From positions 81,865 through 145,864 of the forward strand of contig JAQEYU010000004.1 of the NCBI GenBank assembly GCA_027692465.1: 64,000 nucleotides of DNA, in the 5' to 3' direction. Made by a program: the position numbers and the translations under genes. Position 1 is the first letter of the stretch, and each line of letters starts with the position of its first letter. The notes beneath the pieces were generated by a model, which made no database searches, was not told the DNA's origin, and saw only the letters and a program-made list of their open reading frames with translations. This DNA comes from Enterococcaceae bacterium OF42-14pH9A. Its GTDB lineage: Bacteria; Bacillota; Bacilli; Lactobacillales; Enterococcaceae. Below are positions 20,235-29,092 of the stretch, one piece after another.

Positions 20235-22856
20235 ATGAAAAAAAGTGCTAAAAATAAGGTGTTTGAAACTCTTATAAGTATTACAAATCAAGAGGAGTCT
20301 CCATCTGCTACTGCTGCTGATATTGCCTTTATTCTGAATATTTCTAGACAGAATGTTAGCCATTATTTAACCAGGCTAATGGAAGAAGGGTTTGTAGATA
20401 AAATTTCTGGGAAACCTGTTTATTGGAAACCAATTAAACAGAATATGCTTGAAAATTCTAATGAAGAAACCAATTCTTTCCAAAATGTAGTTGGTTATGA
20501 TGGTAGTTTGAGGGAAATTATTCAAAAGTGTATTTCTGCTGTTAAGTATCCGCCAAGCGGGTTGAATATACTAATAAATGGTAGCACTGGTGTTGGTAAA
20601 AGTTTTTTAGCAAATCAAATTTTTAATTATGCTAAAGAAGTTGGAATTATTGGACAGAGTGCACCTTTATCAGTTCTGAATTGTGCAGATTACGCGGACA
20701 ATCCTGAATTATTATCTTCAACACTGTTTGGGTATAAAAAGGGAGCATTTACCGGAGCTGAAAAAGATACCAAAGGATTATTGTCGCACGCAGATGGAGG
20801 ATATCTTTTTTTAGATGAAATCCATAGGCTTTCTCGTGAAAACCAAGAAAAACTTTTCTTATTTATGGATACAGGAAAATACCGACCTATCGGGGAAAAT
20901 TCAGATTGGTCGGAAGCCAATGTTCGCTTTATTTTTGCGACTACGGAAAAAAGTGAGGACTTTTTTCTGGATACTTTCGAACGGCGTATTCAAGTAGTGG
21001 TAAAAATACCTGATTTTGGTGTGCGACCGTTAATTGAACAAATTGAGTTTGTTCAATTATTTTTCCATAATGAAGCAGAGATTCTTGAAAAAGATATTTT
21101 AGTTACCAAAGAGGTATTAGAAATTTTACTTACACATTCAATATTAGGTAATATTGGTCGACTAAAGAATATAATCAAAATAAGTTGTGCGGATGCGTAT
21201 AGTAAAAGAAGTGGTTCAAACCTAGTAGTTACCAAAAGAGATCTGCCAATTGAATCACTAAAACAAGTGTCTAGAGAAGTCGCCTTTCCAATTAATGATT
21301 TACTTATTTCATATAAGCAACCTTTCTCATTAAATAAGCAGAATTTTTTTGACTTAGATGAGCGGTTAGAAAAAATGATGACTCAATTTAACAATAACGA
21401 TTTGTCAGCGAGAACAATCGTATTAAAAAAAGAAATTCAAAGCTTAATTACATTGTTGGATCAAAAATTTCAATTAACAGATTCACAACAACTGAAAATG
21501 CAAATGTACCAAAAGATCTGGCAAAAAAAAGTTCAAAAAAAATATGGCTTGATTAATAGTTATCCTGCTGCTGAAGTTAGTAGCAGGATATATGCAAACA
21601 TACCAGAATATAGCGTAAATCTTTCTAAGCTAGTTAGAAGTCTAACAAAAGAATTCCCCAGAACGGCCTATGTATGCTCGGCATTTTTGGATCATTTACC
21701 AGCACTTACTCAAAATGAGCGAGAACTGTTAGAATTGTTACTTATTATAACTTTATCTGATTATGTGGATGAGAAGCTACAGTTAAAAGGTTTATTATTA
21801 GCCCACGGAGATTCTACCGCAACAAGTATCCAATCAGTAGTAAATCAGCTGTGTGGAGATTACGTTTTCGAAGCTTTTGATATGCCTATCGAAAGTAATG
21901 TGTTAGAAGTCGTGCAATTAACAAAGCGGTTTGTAAACAATCAAGTCAATACTAATGGGCTAATTTTAATTGTAGATATGGGATCATTGAATCAAATTTA
22001 TACGAAAATCAAAAGTGATTTAAAAGGGGAGTTATTAATTCTGAATAATTTGACTACCTCGATTGCTTTGGATATTGGCCTAAAAATGACCAATAACGTG
22101 CCTTTTAATCAAATATCGGAAGATGCTGTCGGTAAGTATTCGGTGAATGTTCAATATTTTGAAGGTTTTTCTCCTAAAAAAAATATCATCATTTCTTGTA
22201 TGTCCGGTTTAGGAATTTCCAATAAGCTAAAAGATATCTTTTCAGAATATTTATCAGGAGATACAATTGAAGTTTTTGTAAAAGAATACCGAGAATTACG
22301 CGAGTTAATTAGTCAAAATGATGAAAAATTTTTTGACAATACCAAGTTAGTTATTACAACTTCGGATCTCCCTAAATCATTTTTAATACCTAATATAAAT
22401 ATATACGATATTTTAGAGGGGGAGGAAAGTGATCGCTTTGAACAGATTTTCCAAGATGAGCTTACTCATCAAGAATACTTAGAGTTGATTCAAGAGCTAG
22501 TGAAGTTCTTTTCGATAGAAGGTGTTGTCAGTCGATTAAATTTTTTAAATCCAGCAATCGTCATTTCTGAGGTGGAAACATCCATATCAAAGTATGAAAA
22601 TTATTATAGATTTACTTTAAATGGTAGAATCAAGTTAAATTTATATATGCACACAGCTCTGATGATGGAACGTTTATTTTTGTCTCGAACCGAAAAATCA
22701 GAGGAACCAACCCACGAGTTATCTCCAACTGAAGAAGAGTTCTATTATGTTTCTCGTAGTATCTTCCAACCGCTTGAAATGAAATATAATTTGAAGGTAA
22801 ATGCTTATGAGCTTTCATTATTATATGAATTATTACGTACATTTTTAAAAAAATAA
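20235..22856 (+). CDS. LevR/ManR-type sigma-54-dependent activator with PTS regulatory domains
   Basis: 873 residues. N-terminal winged helix (about 5-70); AAA+ sigma-54 activator domain (about 85-330) with Walker A GSTGVGKS (116-123), the sigma-54 contact loop GAFTGA (170-175) and Walker B LFLDE (191-195); PRD1 (about 440-515); EIIA-Man-like domain with phosphorylatable His524 (LLAHGDSTATS); EIIB-like segment with Cys655 (ISCMSGLG); PRD2 with His806 (YMHTALMMERL). This is the LevR architecture: the transporter phosphorylates it to switch it according to sugar flux. It lies directly upstream of a PTS-Man operon with a near-consensus sigma-54 promoter, its likely target. AGGAGG precedes the ATG. 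Confidence 0.93.
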   Translation: MKKSAKNKVFETLISITNQEESPSATAADIAFILNISRQNVSHYLTRLMEEGFVDKISGKPVYWKPIKQNMLENSNEETNSFQNVVGYDGSLREIIQKCISAVKYPPSGLNILINGSTGVGKSFLANQIFNYAKEVGIIGQSAPLSVLNCADYADNPELLSSTLFGYKKGAFTGAEKDTKGLLSHADGGYLFLDEIHRLSRENQEKLFLFMDTGKYRPIGENSDWSEANVRFIFATTEKSEDFFLDTFERRIQVVVKIPDFGVRPLIEQIEFVQLFFHNEAEILEKDILVTKEVLEILLTHSILGNIGRLKNIIKISCADAYSKRSGSNLVVTKRDLPIESLKQVSREVAFPINDLLISYKQPFSLNKQNFFDLDERLEKMMTQFNNNDLSARTIVLKKEIQSLITLLDQKFQLTDSQQLKMQMYQKIWQKKVQKKYGLINSYPAAEVSSRIYANIPEYSVNLSKLVRSLTKEFPRTAYVCSAFLDHLPALTQNERELLELLLIITLSDYVDEKLQLKGLLLAHGDSTATSIQSVVNQLCGDYVFEAFDMPIESNVLEVVQLTKRFVNNQVNTNGLILIVDMGSLNQIYTKIKSDLKGELLILNNLTTSIALDIGLKMTNNVPFNQISEDAVGKYSVNVQYFEGFSPKKNIIISCMSGLGISNKLKDIFSEYLSGDTIEVFVKEYRELRELISQNDEKFFDNTKLVITTSDLPKSFLIPNINIYDILEGEESDRFEQIFQDELTHQEYLELIQELVKFFSIEGVVSRLNFLNPAIVISEVETSISKYENYYRFTLNGRIKLNLYMHTALMMERLFLSRTEKSEEPTHELSPTEEEFYYVSRSIFQPLEMKYNLKVNAYELSLLYELLRTFLKK

Positions 22857-22868
22857 TATGTCTAATGG

Positions 22869-22908
22869 AAGTGTCTAACTTTTTTTTGTGTGTTAGACAC
22901 TTTTTTTT
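22869..22908 (+). terminator. Terminator of the activator gene, also an inverted-repeat enhancer candidate
   Basis: AAGTGTCTAAC (22869-22879) and GTTAGACACTT (22892-22902) form a perfect 11-bp inverted repeat followed by T8. The centre is about 85 bp upstream of the expected start of the PTS operon, where a sigma-54 activator would bind, and the half-site TTAGACA also occurs upstream of the activator gene. Confidence 0.65.
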
Positions 22909-22947
22909 ATGTGCTTAAAAAAGGCTTTATAGCAATTTTTTGATTAC

Positions 22948-22964
22948 TTGGCACGATTATTGCT
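22948..22964 (+). promoter_or_regulatory. Sigma-54 (-24/-12) promoter of the PTS operon
   Basis: TTGGCACGATTATTGCT matches the sigma-54 consensus YTGGCACGN4TTGCW, with the GG at 22950-22951 and the GC at 22962-22963. Expected start near 22975, followed by AGGAAGCGAGG and the EIIA start at 23000. Confidence 0.93.
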
Positions 22965-22999
22965 TTTAATATTATGTAAAGGAAGCGAGGTAAATTTCA

Positions 23000-23416
23000 A
23001 TGAATAAAATACTATTAGCATCTCATGGAGAGCTTGCAAAAGGAATGCAAAATACTGTTGAGATGATTACAGGGGATAAAGGAAGAATTTATGCGTTGTG
23101 TATGACCCCAGAGAAGGATCCGAGTTTTATTCTAGATGAAACACAAAAGATAATCGATGGAATGGATCAAGATGATCACCTTTTTATGTTCAGCGATTTT
23201 CCTGGGGGTAGTGTAAATACAGCATTGATAAAATTTATTACTAGTGAAAATATTCATCTTATTTCTGGTATGAATGTTGCAATGTTGCTTGAGTTTGTAA
23301 TGTCAAATGTAGAAGATGCTAGCCAGTCCATTGTTAATAGCGTTGAAGCAGGAAAAAATGCAATCCAAGAAGTAAAATTCAAAAAAATTATTGAAGAGGA
23401 TATTTGGGAGGATTAA
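23000..23416 (+). CDS. PTS mannose-family EIIA component
   Basis: 138 residues. The EIIA-Man fold with active His9 (LLASHGELAKG) accepts phosphate from HPr and passes it to EIIB. The segment FSDFPGGSVNT is typical. First gene of the sigma-54-controlled operon; EIIB follows within a few bases. A separate EIIA, rather than an EIIAB fusion, is typical of LevD-type systems. Confidence 0.93.
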   Translation: MNKILLASHGELAKGMQNTVEMITGDKGRIYALCMTPEKDPSFILDETQKIIDGMDQDDHLFMFSDFPGGSVNTALIKFITSENIHLISGMNVAMLLEFVMSNVEDASQSIVNSVEAGKNAIQEVKFKKIIEEDIWED

Positions 23417-23418
23417 TA

Positions 23419-23919
23419 ATGATTAGTTTATTAAGAGTAGATGATCGACTTATCCATGGTCAAGTTGCAGTAGTGTGGTCTAAATTTTTAGGAGCGACTA
23501 GAATTGTTGTTGCAAATGATCAGGCTGCTAGTGATGAGACACAAAAAATGGCTTTATCAATGGCGGTTCCTTCAAACATTAAAGCAGCATTTAAAACAGT
23601 AGATGATGCAGTTGGTATGTTACGAGACCCGAGAGCTGAAAAATTAAATATTTTTGTAGTGGTAGCATCTCCTAAAGATGCGTTGAAATTAGTGAAAGGG
23701 TTACCAGAACAGGTCAATGAAGTAAATTTAGGTAATTATGGAAGAATGAATAACTTGGAGGGGGCTAAGAAAGAACAGTTATCTCGAAATATTTTTGTTA
23801 CGGATGAAGATAAAAAAGATTTACGAATGATTGACGAAATGGTCAATGATTTATACATTCAAACAATTCCATCAGATTCAAAAACACAAATTAACTTTGG
23901 AAAGGAGAATTGGTTATGA
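23419..23919 (+). CDS. PTS mannose/fructose/sorbose-family EIIB component
   Basis: 166 residues. Phospho-acceptor His13 lies in VDDRLIHGQV. It transfers phosphate from EIIA to the sugar during import. ATG 23419 is chosen because GGGAGG lies 7 nt upstream and MISLLRVDDR is the normal N terminus. The stop overlaps the EIIC start, so the two are translationally coupled. Confidence 0.93.
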   Translation: MISLLRVDDRLIHGQVAVVWSKFLGATRIVVANDQAASDETQKMALSMAVPSNIKAAFKTVDDAVGMLRDPRAEKLNIFVVVASPKDALKLVKGLPEQVNEVNLGNYGRMNNLEGAKKEQLSRNIFVTDEDKKDLRMIDEMVNDLYIQTIPSDSKTQINFGKENWL

Positions 23920-24707
23920 TATATGAATCGTTAGTTGTCGGGGGACTAATGGCATTTGGATTGTTTTCTGATAAGGCATTAGGGGATCCGATGTTAAGAC
24001 GCCCATTGGTAATGGGGGCATTGGTAGGATTATTGTTAGGAGATTTGAGGCAAGGGTTAATCATGGGAGCAGCAATTGAAGTTGTTTTCTTAGGAACTTC
24101 TCAAATCGGTGGTTCACTACCATCAGATACAATGACTGGATCAATTTTCGGAACAGCATTTGCAATTCTTACTAATCAGAATGTTGAAATCGCATTGACT
24201 TTGGCTATTCCAATTAGTATGTTAGCTGTTGCTATTAATCAGGCTTGTCTTTTTGTAGTCGGCCTTTTCTTGGATCGTTTCAATTCCTTGGTTGATAAGG
24301 GTGAATATAAGAAATTTGCTACCTTACATTGGGCACTTTGTTTAGCTCAATGTGCCGTGTATTTTATAGTTGGATTTGTCGGCATTTCATTAGGAACTAC
24401 AGCCATTCAACATCTATTAGACATTATCCCTCAAGTGATTATGGATGGCCTTACTTTAACCGGTCAAATTCTACCTGCATTAGGGATTGCACTTCTATTA
24501 AACATGTTGTGGGATTCTAAAATTGCAGTCTTTGCTTTATTGGGATTTGTTTTAAATGCATATCTTGGAATGCCGTTGATGGGTATTGCTTGTATTGGAA
24601 TTGTAGTTGCAGTTGTAGTTGGACTCCGAGATAAAGAGTTGGTTGAAATGAGTAATAGTAATACAACTAGCACGTCAACAACGAATGGAGATGATTTCTT
24701 TGACTAA
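23916..24707 (+). CDS. PTS mannose-family EIIC component
   Basis: 263 residues; integral membrane permease with several hydrophobic helices and the conserved GDLRQGLIMGAAIEVVFLG region near residues 45-65. The tail is hydrophilic and Ser/Thr/Asn-rich. ATG 23916 overlaps the EIIB stop (ATGA) and has AAAGGAG upstream. It works with EIID as the translocation unit. Confidence 0.92.
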   Translation: MIYESLVVGGLMAFGLFSDKALGDPMLRRPLVMGALVGLLLGDLRQGLIMGAAIEVVFLGTSQIGGSLPSDTMTGSIFGTAFAILTNQNVEIALTLAIPISMLAVAINQACLFVVGLFLDRFNSLVDKGEYKKFATLHWALCLAQCAVYFIVGFVGISLGTTAIQHLLDIIPQVIMDGLTLTGQILPALGIALLLNMLWDSKIAVFALLGFVLNAYLGMPLMGIACIGIVVAVVVGLRDKELVEMSNSNTTSTSTTNGDDFFD

Positions 24708-25515
24708 ACTAGAAAAAAAGGAATTGAATAAATTAAATCGTTCTAGCTTTTATCGTTCTTTGACACTGTCAGGCTCATGGAATTACATCAATGCCCAAGG
24801 AAATGCTATGGCATATACATTATTTCCAGCTTTGAAAAGAATCTATAAAGATAAACCTCAAGAATTAAAAGAAGCAATGAAGAGAAATATGGCATATTTT
24901 AATATATCCCCTCCATTTTCAACATTTTTGGCAGGTGTCACTACTAGTATGGAAGAAGAAAATGCAGCAGACTCTTCCTTTGATGCAGCTTCAATCAATG
25001 CTGTAAAAGCTAGCTTAATGGGGCCTTTAGCAGGTATTGGTGATTCTTTATTTTGGGGAACCTTCCGAATTATTACTACTGGTATTGGGATTAGCTTAGC
25101 TGAACAAGGAAATGTATTAGGTCCAATTTTGTTTCTAGTGTTGTTTAATTTGACCTATATGATTCCAAGATTTTATGGATTTAAGTTCGGCTATAATGTG
25201 GGTGCACAATTCATCCAAAAGGCTTATCAAAATGGTTTGATTAACATTATAACGAAAGCCGCTACTATCTTAGGTTTGATTATGGTAGGGGGAATGATAT
25301 CTTCAACTGTATCCATTTCTACTAATTTTGCGTTCACTGTTTCAGGGACTGAATATAAAATTCAAGAAATTCTGGATCAAATCTTTAAAGGTATGCTTCC
25401 TATGCTTGCCACAATTGCTTGCTTTGGTTTAGTTCGAAAGAAAGTTAGTGCCAATAAAATTATTATTGGAATTCTGATTCTATCAATGATTCTTGCAGCA
25501 GTTGGATTCATTTAG
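24685..25515 (+). CDS. PTS mannose-family EIID component
   Basis: 276 residues. Family segments GSWNYINAQGNAMAYTLFP, AGVTTSMEEENA and GPLAGIGDSLFWGTF are intact; the C terminus is a membrane anchor. It overlaps the end of EIIC by 23 bp. Starts at 24685 and 24691 are both possible. The substrate of this transporter cannot be read from sequence; the neighbours suggest a pentose-containing oligosaccharide. Confidence 0.92.
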   Translation: MEMISLTKLEKKELNKLNRSSFYRSLTLSGSWNYINAQGNAMAYTLFPALKRIYKDKPQELKEAMKRNMAYFNISPPFSTFLAGVTTSMEEENAADSSFDAASINAVKASLMGPLAGIGDSLFWGTFRIITTGIGISLAEQGNVLGPILFLVLFNLTYMIPRFYGFKFGYNVGAQFIQKAYQNGLINIITKAATILGLIMVGGMISSTVSISTNFAFTVSGTEYKIQEILDQIFKGMLPMLATIACFGLVRKKVSANKIIIGILILSMILAAVGFI

Positions 25516-25524
25516 GAGGACGCT

Positions 25525-27033
25525 ATGAAATATCATAATCCAATTCTTAAAGGATTCTATCCAGATCCTAGTGTTTGTAAATTCAAAGGAAAATATTACT
25601 TAGTCACATCGACATTTGAGTATTTCCCTGGGATTCCGGTTTTTGAAAGTGATGATCTCGTAAATTGGGAACAAAAAGGACATTGCCTAGATAAAAATAG
25701 CCAATTAGATTTAACTAATAGTGAAACTTCCAAGGGGTTATTTGCGCCAACGATTCGGAGTGACGGTAAACGGCTATATATTATCGTAACCAATGTTACA
25801 ATCATGCGGAACTTTTATGTTTATACGGATGATATTGAAGCTGGGTGGTCCGAACCAATATTTATTGATGGTTGGCCAGGAATTGATCCTTCTTTATTCT
25901 TTGACGATGATGGAAAAGTATACATTCAAGGAAATGCTTATAAGTCTAATGAAGCATTAGGAATTTATCAGGCCGAAATAGATATCACAACCGGGAAGCT
26001 ACTTTCCGAAAGAACCTATATTTGTGCAGGAACTGGTGGAAAGGCTCCTGAGTCCCCACATGTGTTTAAACGTGATAGTTTTTATTATCTTTTAATGGCT
26101 GAAGGTGGTACTGAGTATGGTCACATGGTGACAATTTTTAGAAGTTCTTCTGTTTGGGGACCATATGAATCTTGTCCCTCAAACCCAATTCTAACCCACC
26201 GCAGTATTCAAAGTGAAATCCAGTGTGTAGGGCATGCAGATATGGTAGCAGATGATTTAGGAAATTGGTGGATGGTTTGTTTAGGAATTCGAGTGAAGGG
26301 TAGTCATAGTTATTATCATCATTTGGGACGAGAAACCTTTTTAACGCCAGTTACTTGGAACTCAGAGAGATGGCCAATCGTTAATAAGAACAATAAACTT
26401 GAATTAGAAATGGACGGTCCATTGATTAATCCACAGGTCATCAAAGAAAATAGTGTATCGTATAACTTTATGGAGTTAGACCAAATTCCAGATAGAATAA
26501 TTTTCCTAAGAAATCCTGATGTGAATAACTATCAATTTATTGAAAATAAAGGAATGATGATGTACGGATCTGAAGGGGGATTGTCTGATGTAAACACGGT
26601 TTCTTTTTTAGGAATTCGTCAGTCTGAGTTTAAAATGTATTTTTCAGTAGAAATTGATTTTAGTAATCATAAACAAGGAAAATTTGGAATTTCAACCTTC
26701 ATGTCGAAGGATTTCCACTATTCTGTAGAGGTTGATTCGGCTTATAATAAAATTTCCTTCCGAAAGAAAATTGGAAGCATTAACTATATAGTTTGTGAAT
26801 ACGACTTGCCAGCGACGTCCTCCATAGAATTAAAGGTAACAGCAGATGAAAAATACTATTACTTTTCTTATATTGTAGAAGAAAATGAACATGCGCTGGG
26901 ACAAGCAGAATGTGCTTTCTTAGCATCAGAATTATCTGGTACATTTACTGGAACGATTTTAGGAACATATAATCACGGGAATAAAAAACAAGTAGTATTA
27001 GTGGAAAAATTAAGTTATTTAGAAAATCAATAG
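25525..27033 (+). CDS. GH43 family glycosidase (beta-xylosidase / arabinofuranosidase-like)
   Basis: 502 residues, no signal peptide, so intracellular. The five-bladed GH43 catalytic triad is visible: base Asp14 (FYPDPS), pKa modulator Asp121 (GIDPS) and acid Glu176 (APESPH). The C-terminal third resembles the beta-sandwich found in xylosidase-type GH43 proteins. Inverting hydrolysis of xylo- or arabino-oligosaccharides is expected. It is translationally close to EIID (9 bp) and so likely acts on sugars imported by this PTS, an unusual pairing. The chromosome carries a clear homologue at 47795. Confidence 0.9.
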   Translation: MKYHNPILKGFYPDPSVCKFKGKYYLVTSTFEYFPGIPVFESDDLVNWEQKGHCLDKNSQLDLTNSETSKGLFAPTIRSDGKRLYIIVTNVTIMRNFYVYTDDIEAGWSEPIFIDGWPGIDPSLFFDDDGKVYIQGNAYKSNEALGIYQAEIDITTGKLLSERTYICAGTGGKAPESPHVFKRDSFYYLLMAEGGTEYGHMVTIFRSSSVWGPYESCPSNPILTHRSIQSEIQCVGHADMVADDLGNWWMVCLGIRVKGSHSYYHHLGRETFLTPVTWNSERWPIVNKNNKLELEMDGPLINPQVIKENSVSYNFMELDQIPDRIIFLRNPDVNNYQFIENKGMMMYGSEGGLSDVNTVSFLGIRQSEFKMYFSVEIDFSNHKQGKFGISTFMSKDFHYSVEVDSAYNKISFRKKIGSINYIVCEYDLPATSSIELKVTADEKYYYFSYIVEENEHALGQAECAFLASELSGTFTGTILGTYNHGNKKQVVLVEKLSYLENQ

Positions 27034-27060
27034 AATTCCTATTTTTAAGGAAGTGTTTGA

Positions 27061-27768
27061 ATGTGTAAAGCTGTATTATTTGACTTCAATGGCACCTTAC
27101 TTCCGGATTCTCCTCAAAACGAGGCGGCTTGGTTGGAGTTTGCTAAAACTACTGCGGGGAAAATTTTATCACCCTCGGAATTTCAAGAAAATGTACATGG
27201 TAAAAATAATCGTTTGGTATTGGAGTATCTTTTTGACCGTAGCTTTACCAAAGAAGAAAGTATTCAATGGGGAGAAAAAAAAGAGAAAATCTATCGCCAA
27301 ATGGTAAGACAGACGCCCAAGACGCAACAATTGCTATCGGGAGCACCAGAGTTTCTGGATTATTTAAAGGAGAGAGGAATCCCAGTAAATATCGCAACGG
27401 CAGCTGGATATAGCAATGTTCGTTTTTACTTTGATTTTTTTCATCTTGATCGTTGGTTTGATTTCGATACAATCGTGTATGATAACGGTGAGATGAAGAG
27501 TAAACCTGCTCCAGATTACTATCTACAGTCAGCCACAAAAATTGATGTTGATCCAAAAGATACAATTGTTTTTGAAGATTCTTATTCTGGATTACTGGCA
27601 GCAAAAAATGCTGGAGTAGGAAAAATTATTGCTATTGAAACTGAGGATAATCGCGATAATCTATCATCATTAAAAATTACCAATATAGTTGTAAAAGATT
27701 ATTTTGCTCCTGAAGTGAAAAAACTATTTAATCAAATTAAAGTGAGCCATACAGTTGCTAAAATTTAA
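27061..27768 (+). CDS. HAD-family hydrolase (beta-phosphoglucomutase / phosphatase-like)
   Basis: 235 residues. Motif I is FDFNGTLL: Asp8 is the nucleophile, but the usual second Asp (general acid/base) is Asn10. Motif III Lys is in KSKPAPD and motif IV in FEDSYSGLLAAKNAG. A helical cap lies between about residues 15 and 85. Probably a sugar-phosphate phosphatase or mutase acting after the PTS; the Asn substitution argues for altered chemistry but also occurs in other HAD proteins. Last gene of the operon, followed by a terminator. Confidence 0.85.
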   Translation: MCKAVLFDFNGTLLPDSPQNEAAWLEFAKTTAGKILSPSEFQENVHGKNNRLVLEYLFDRSFTKEESIQWGEKKEKIYRQMVRQTPKTQQLLSGAPEFLDYLKERGIPVNIATAAGYSNVRFYFDFFHLDRWFDFDTIVYDNGEMKSKPAPDYYLQSATKIDVDPKDTIVFEDSYSGLLAAKNAGVGKIIAIETEDNRDNLSSLKITNIVVKDYFAPEVKKLFNQIKVSHTVAKI

Positions 27769-27775
27769 ATCGTTT

Positions 27776-27822
27776 AAAAAAGCCCATTCTATCGGATTGC
27801 ATTGATAAAATGGGCTTTTGTT
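27776..27822 (+). terminator. Terminator of the PTS-GH43-HAD operon
   Basis: AAAAAGCCCATT pairs with AATGGGCTTTT across a 20-nt loop, then TTG. Confidence 0.8.
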
Positions 27823-28023
27823 GTTATTAGTAAAAATAATGGTTTTTTCTCAATTATCGTATTTGTATAATGGAGTTCTTCTGTTTTGTCAAGGTATGGT
27901 TACTATAAATGTCTTTGGCTATTATAGCATTAAATTTTTCGGTAGAACAGATTCGAGAACGTATGGAAGCTGTGAACTCATGGTATAATAGTGACTAGCA
28001 TATTGGATAAGGGGTTGAAATAT

Positions 28024-28239
28024 ATGTCTGATTACAAATATTCAATAAAAAACACCACAAAAATCGAGCGTGAAAAACTTCGTAATGTAGCCTTGAGTTA
28101 CTCAACATTAGATGCAGCAGCCCCCTCAGAAGATACAATGAAATTAGTAGAAGAGTATGTTGCTGGAAATATTGAAATTGCAGATGCTTTAGAATCGGTT
28201 ATTGAAAAATACCGTAATATGGGTTTACAAAATGTTTGA
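28024..28239 (+). CDS. VbhA-like antitoxin of a Fic toxin
   Basis: 71 residues; small helical protein matching the VbhA antitoxin layout: an N-terminal helix, SYSTLDAAAPSED, then VEEYVAGNIEIADALESVIEKY. VbhA blocks Fic AMP transfer by inserting an inhibitory Glu from an S/T-x-x-x-E-G motif; aligned here, that position is Asp (STLDA). ATG 28024 is chosen (MSDYKYS), with AAGGGG upstream; the copy at 43928 starts at the same residue. It overlaps the fic start by 8 bp. Its partner here is frameshifted. Confidence 0.82.
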   Translation: MSDYKYSIKNTTKIEREKLRNVALSYSTLDAAAPSEDTMKLVEEYVAGNIEIADALESVIEKYRNMGLQNV

Positions 28240-28839
28240 TCCCTATGTAATTCCTGGTACAGATGTTTTGAAGAATCATCTAGGGATAACTGATAAAGAG
28301 CTTCTTGATAAGGCAGAGGCAGATATTACCTACCTAAAGTTACTAGATATTGACGCTTGGTTTGAGAATAGGCCACTTAACTATGAAACACTTTTGGCGA
28401 TTCACGGGTATATATTTGGTGATTTATATCCTTGGGCTGGGCAACTAAGAACGATTGATATTTTTAAGGAAGAAGAGGTTTTAGGCGGTGTATCCTTAAG
28501 GTATGGGGATACTTCTTCGTTAACTGATCAGATTGTGGCTGTTCTTGATAAATTGAATCAGGTTTCCTGGTCAGAAATTAGTTTAGAAGAAACAATACCG
28601 TTGTTTTCTGATCTAATTGCTAAACTGTGGCTGATTCATCCTTTTCGAGAAGGAAACACGCGGACGATCATTCGGTTTGCTGGCTTGTTTGCAAATGCGA
28701 AAGGTTTTCCGCTAAACTCTAAATTTTTACGAGACCATGCAAACTATGTAAAAAAATCATTGGTGCTATATTGTGTTGAAGAGGCTCCTGAAAAGGTTAT
28801 TTCTTAAAAATCATGGGTGAAGCAATTAATGACTTTTAA
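28232..28839 (+). pseudogene. Fic/DOC-family AMPylase toxin, frameshifted at the C terminus
   Basis: The FIC motif HPFREGNTRT (from residue 136) is intact, as is the flap region upstream (VLGGVSLRYGD). The frame stops at 28807 after EEAPEKVIS. Inserting one base near 28796 restores YFLKIMGEAINDF to 28839, matching the intact copy at 44136, so a 1-bp deletion removed about 14 residues. Catalytic residues remain, so partial activity is possible. The ATG overlaps the antitoxin stop. Position 12 of the FIC consensus (Arg) is Ile, with Arg one residue later, in both copies in a closely similar form. Confidence 0.82.
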
Positions 28840-28872
28840 AATTGATTCCTGTTATTTATAAAAAGTAGTCGT

Positions 28873-28914
28873 GTTCTGGTTTGCGTATTTTTTTGATGTA
28901 CGTTTTGATGTACG
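28873..28914. promoter_or_regulatory. Right-end recombination sites of element 1
   Basis: GTTCTGGTTTGCGTAT (28873-28888) is the inverted copy of 17285-17300 between int and the excisionase-like gene. GTACG pairs at 28898 and 28910 follow. The first site begins 197 bp from the end of the att core; the same spacing occurs at 44780-44977. Confidence 0.6.
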
Positions 28915-29019
28915 AGTTGCTTGAAATCAGTTTAAATTGATTGATATATAGATTTGAGAAAAATCTATAAAAACCTTGATATTAAAAGATAATAAAACTT
29001 GTTTCGTTATTTATAAGCA

Positions 29020-29070
29020 AAACCAGGTCTTAAAAAAGCTCGTAAAGCTTCACAATTCTCTAAGCGTTAA
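29020..29070 (+). repeat. att copy 2 (element 1 / element 2 junction)
   Basis: 51 bp encoding [16 protein letters not shown] and a stop, the same peptide as rpsI, with two synonymous changes relative to copy 1 (AAG to AAA, GCA to GCT). Confidence 0.92.
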
Positions 29071-29092
29071 GAACAGTTTTATATCAGTACTT

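Larger units (their letters stand above)
15857..29070 (+). mobile_element. Element 1: integrative mobilizable element with sugar cargo
   Basis: 13.2 kb bounded by att copies 1 and 2. From left: a replacement terminator and GTACG repeats, integrase, excisionase-like protein, Rep_trans-type initiator and a hypothetical gene (all minus strand), a 1.1-kb noncoding region with an oriT-like palindrome, then on the plus strand a sigma-54 activator, PTS-Man, GH43, HAD and the VbhA/Fic pair. No coupling protein or type IV secretion genes are present, so transfer would need a helper. It is much more AT-rich than the flanking chromosome. Confidence 0.85.

Noticed and set aside
15857-29070. Element 1 as a complete conjugative element
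   Set aside because: No coupling protein, VirB4-like ATPase, lytic transglycosylase or channel genes are present, so it is described as mobilizable only.
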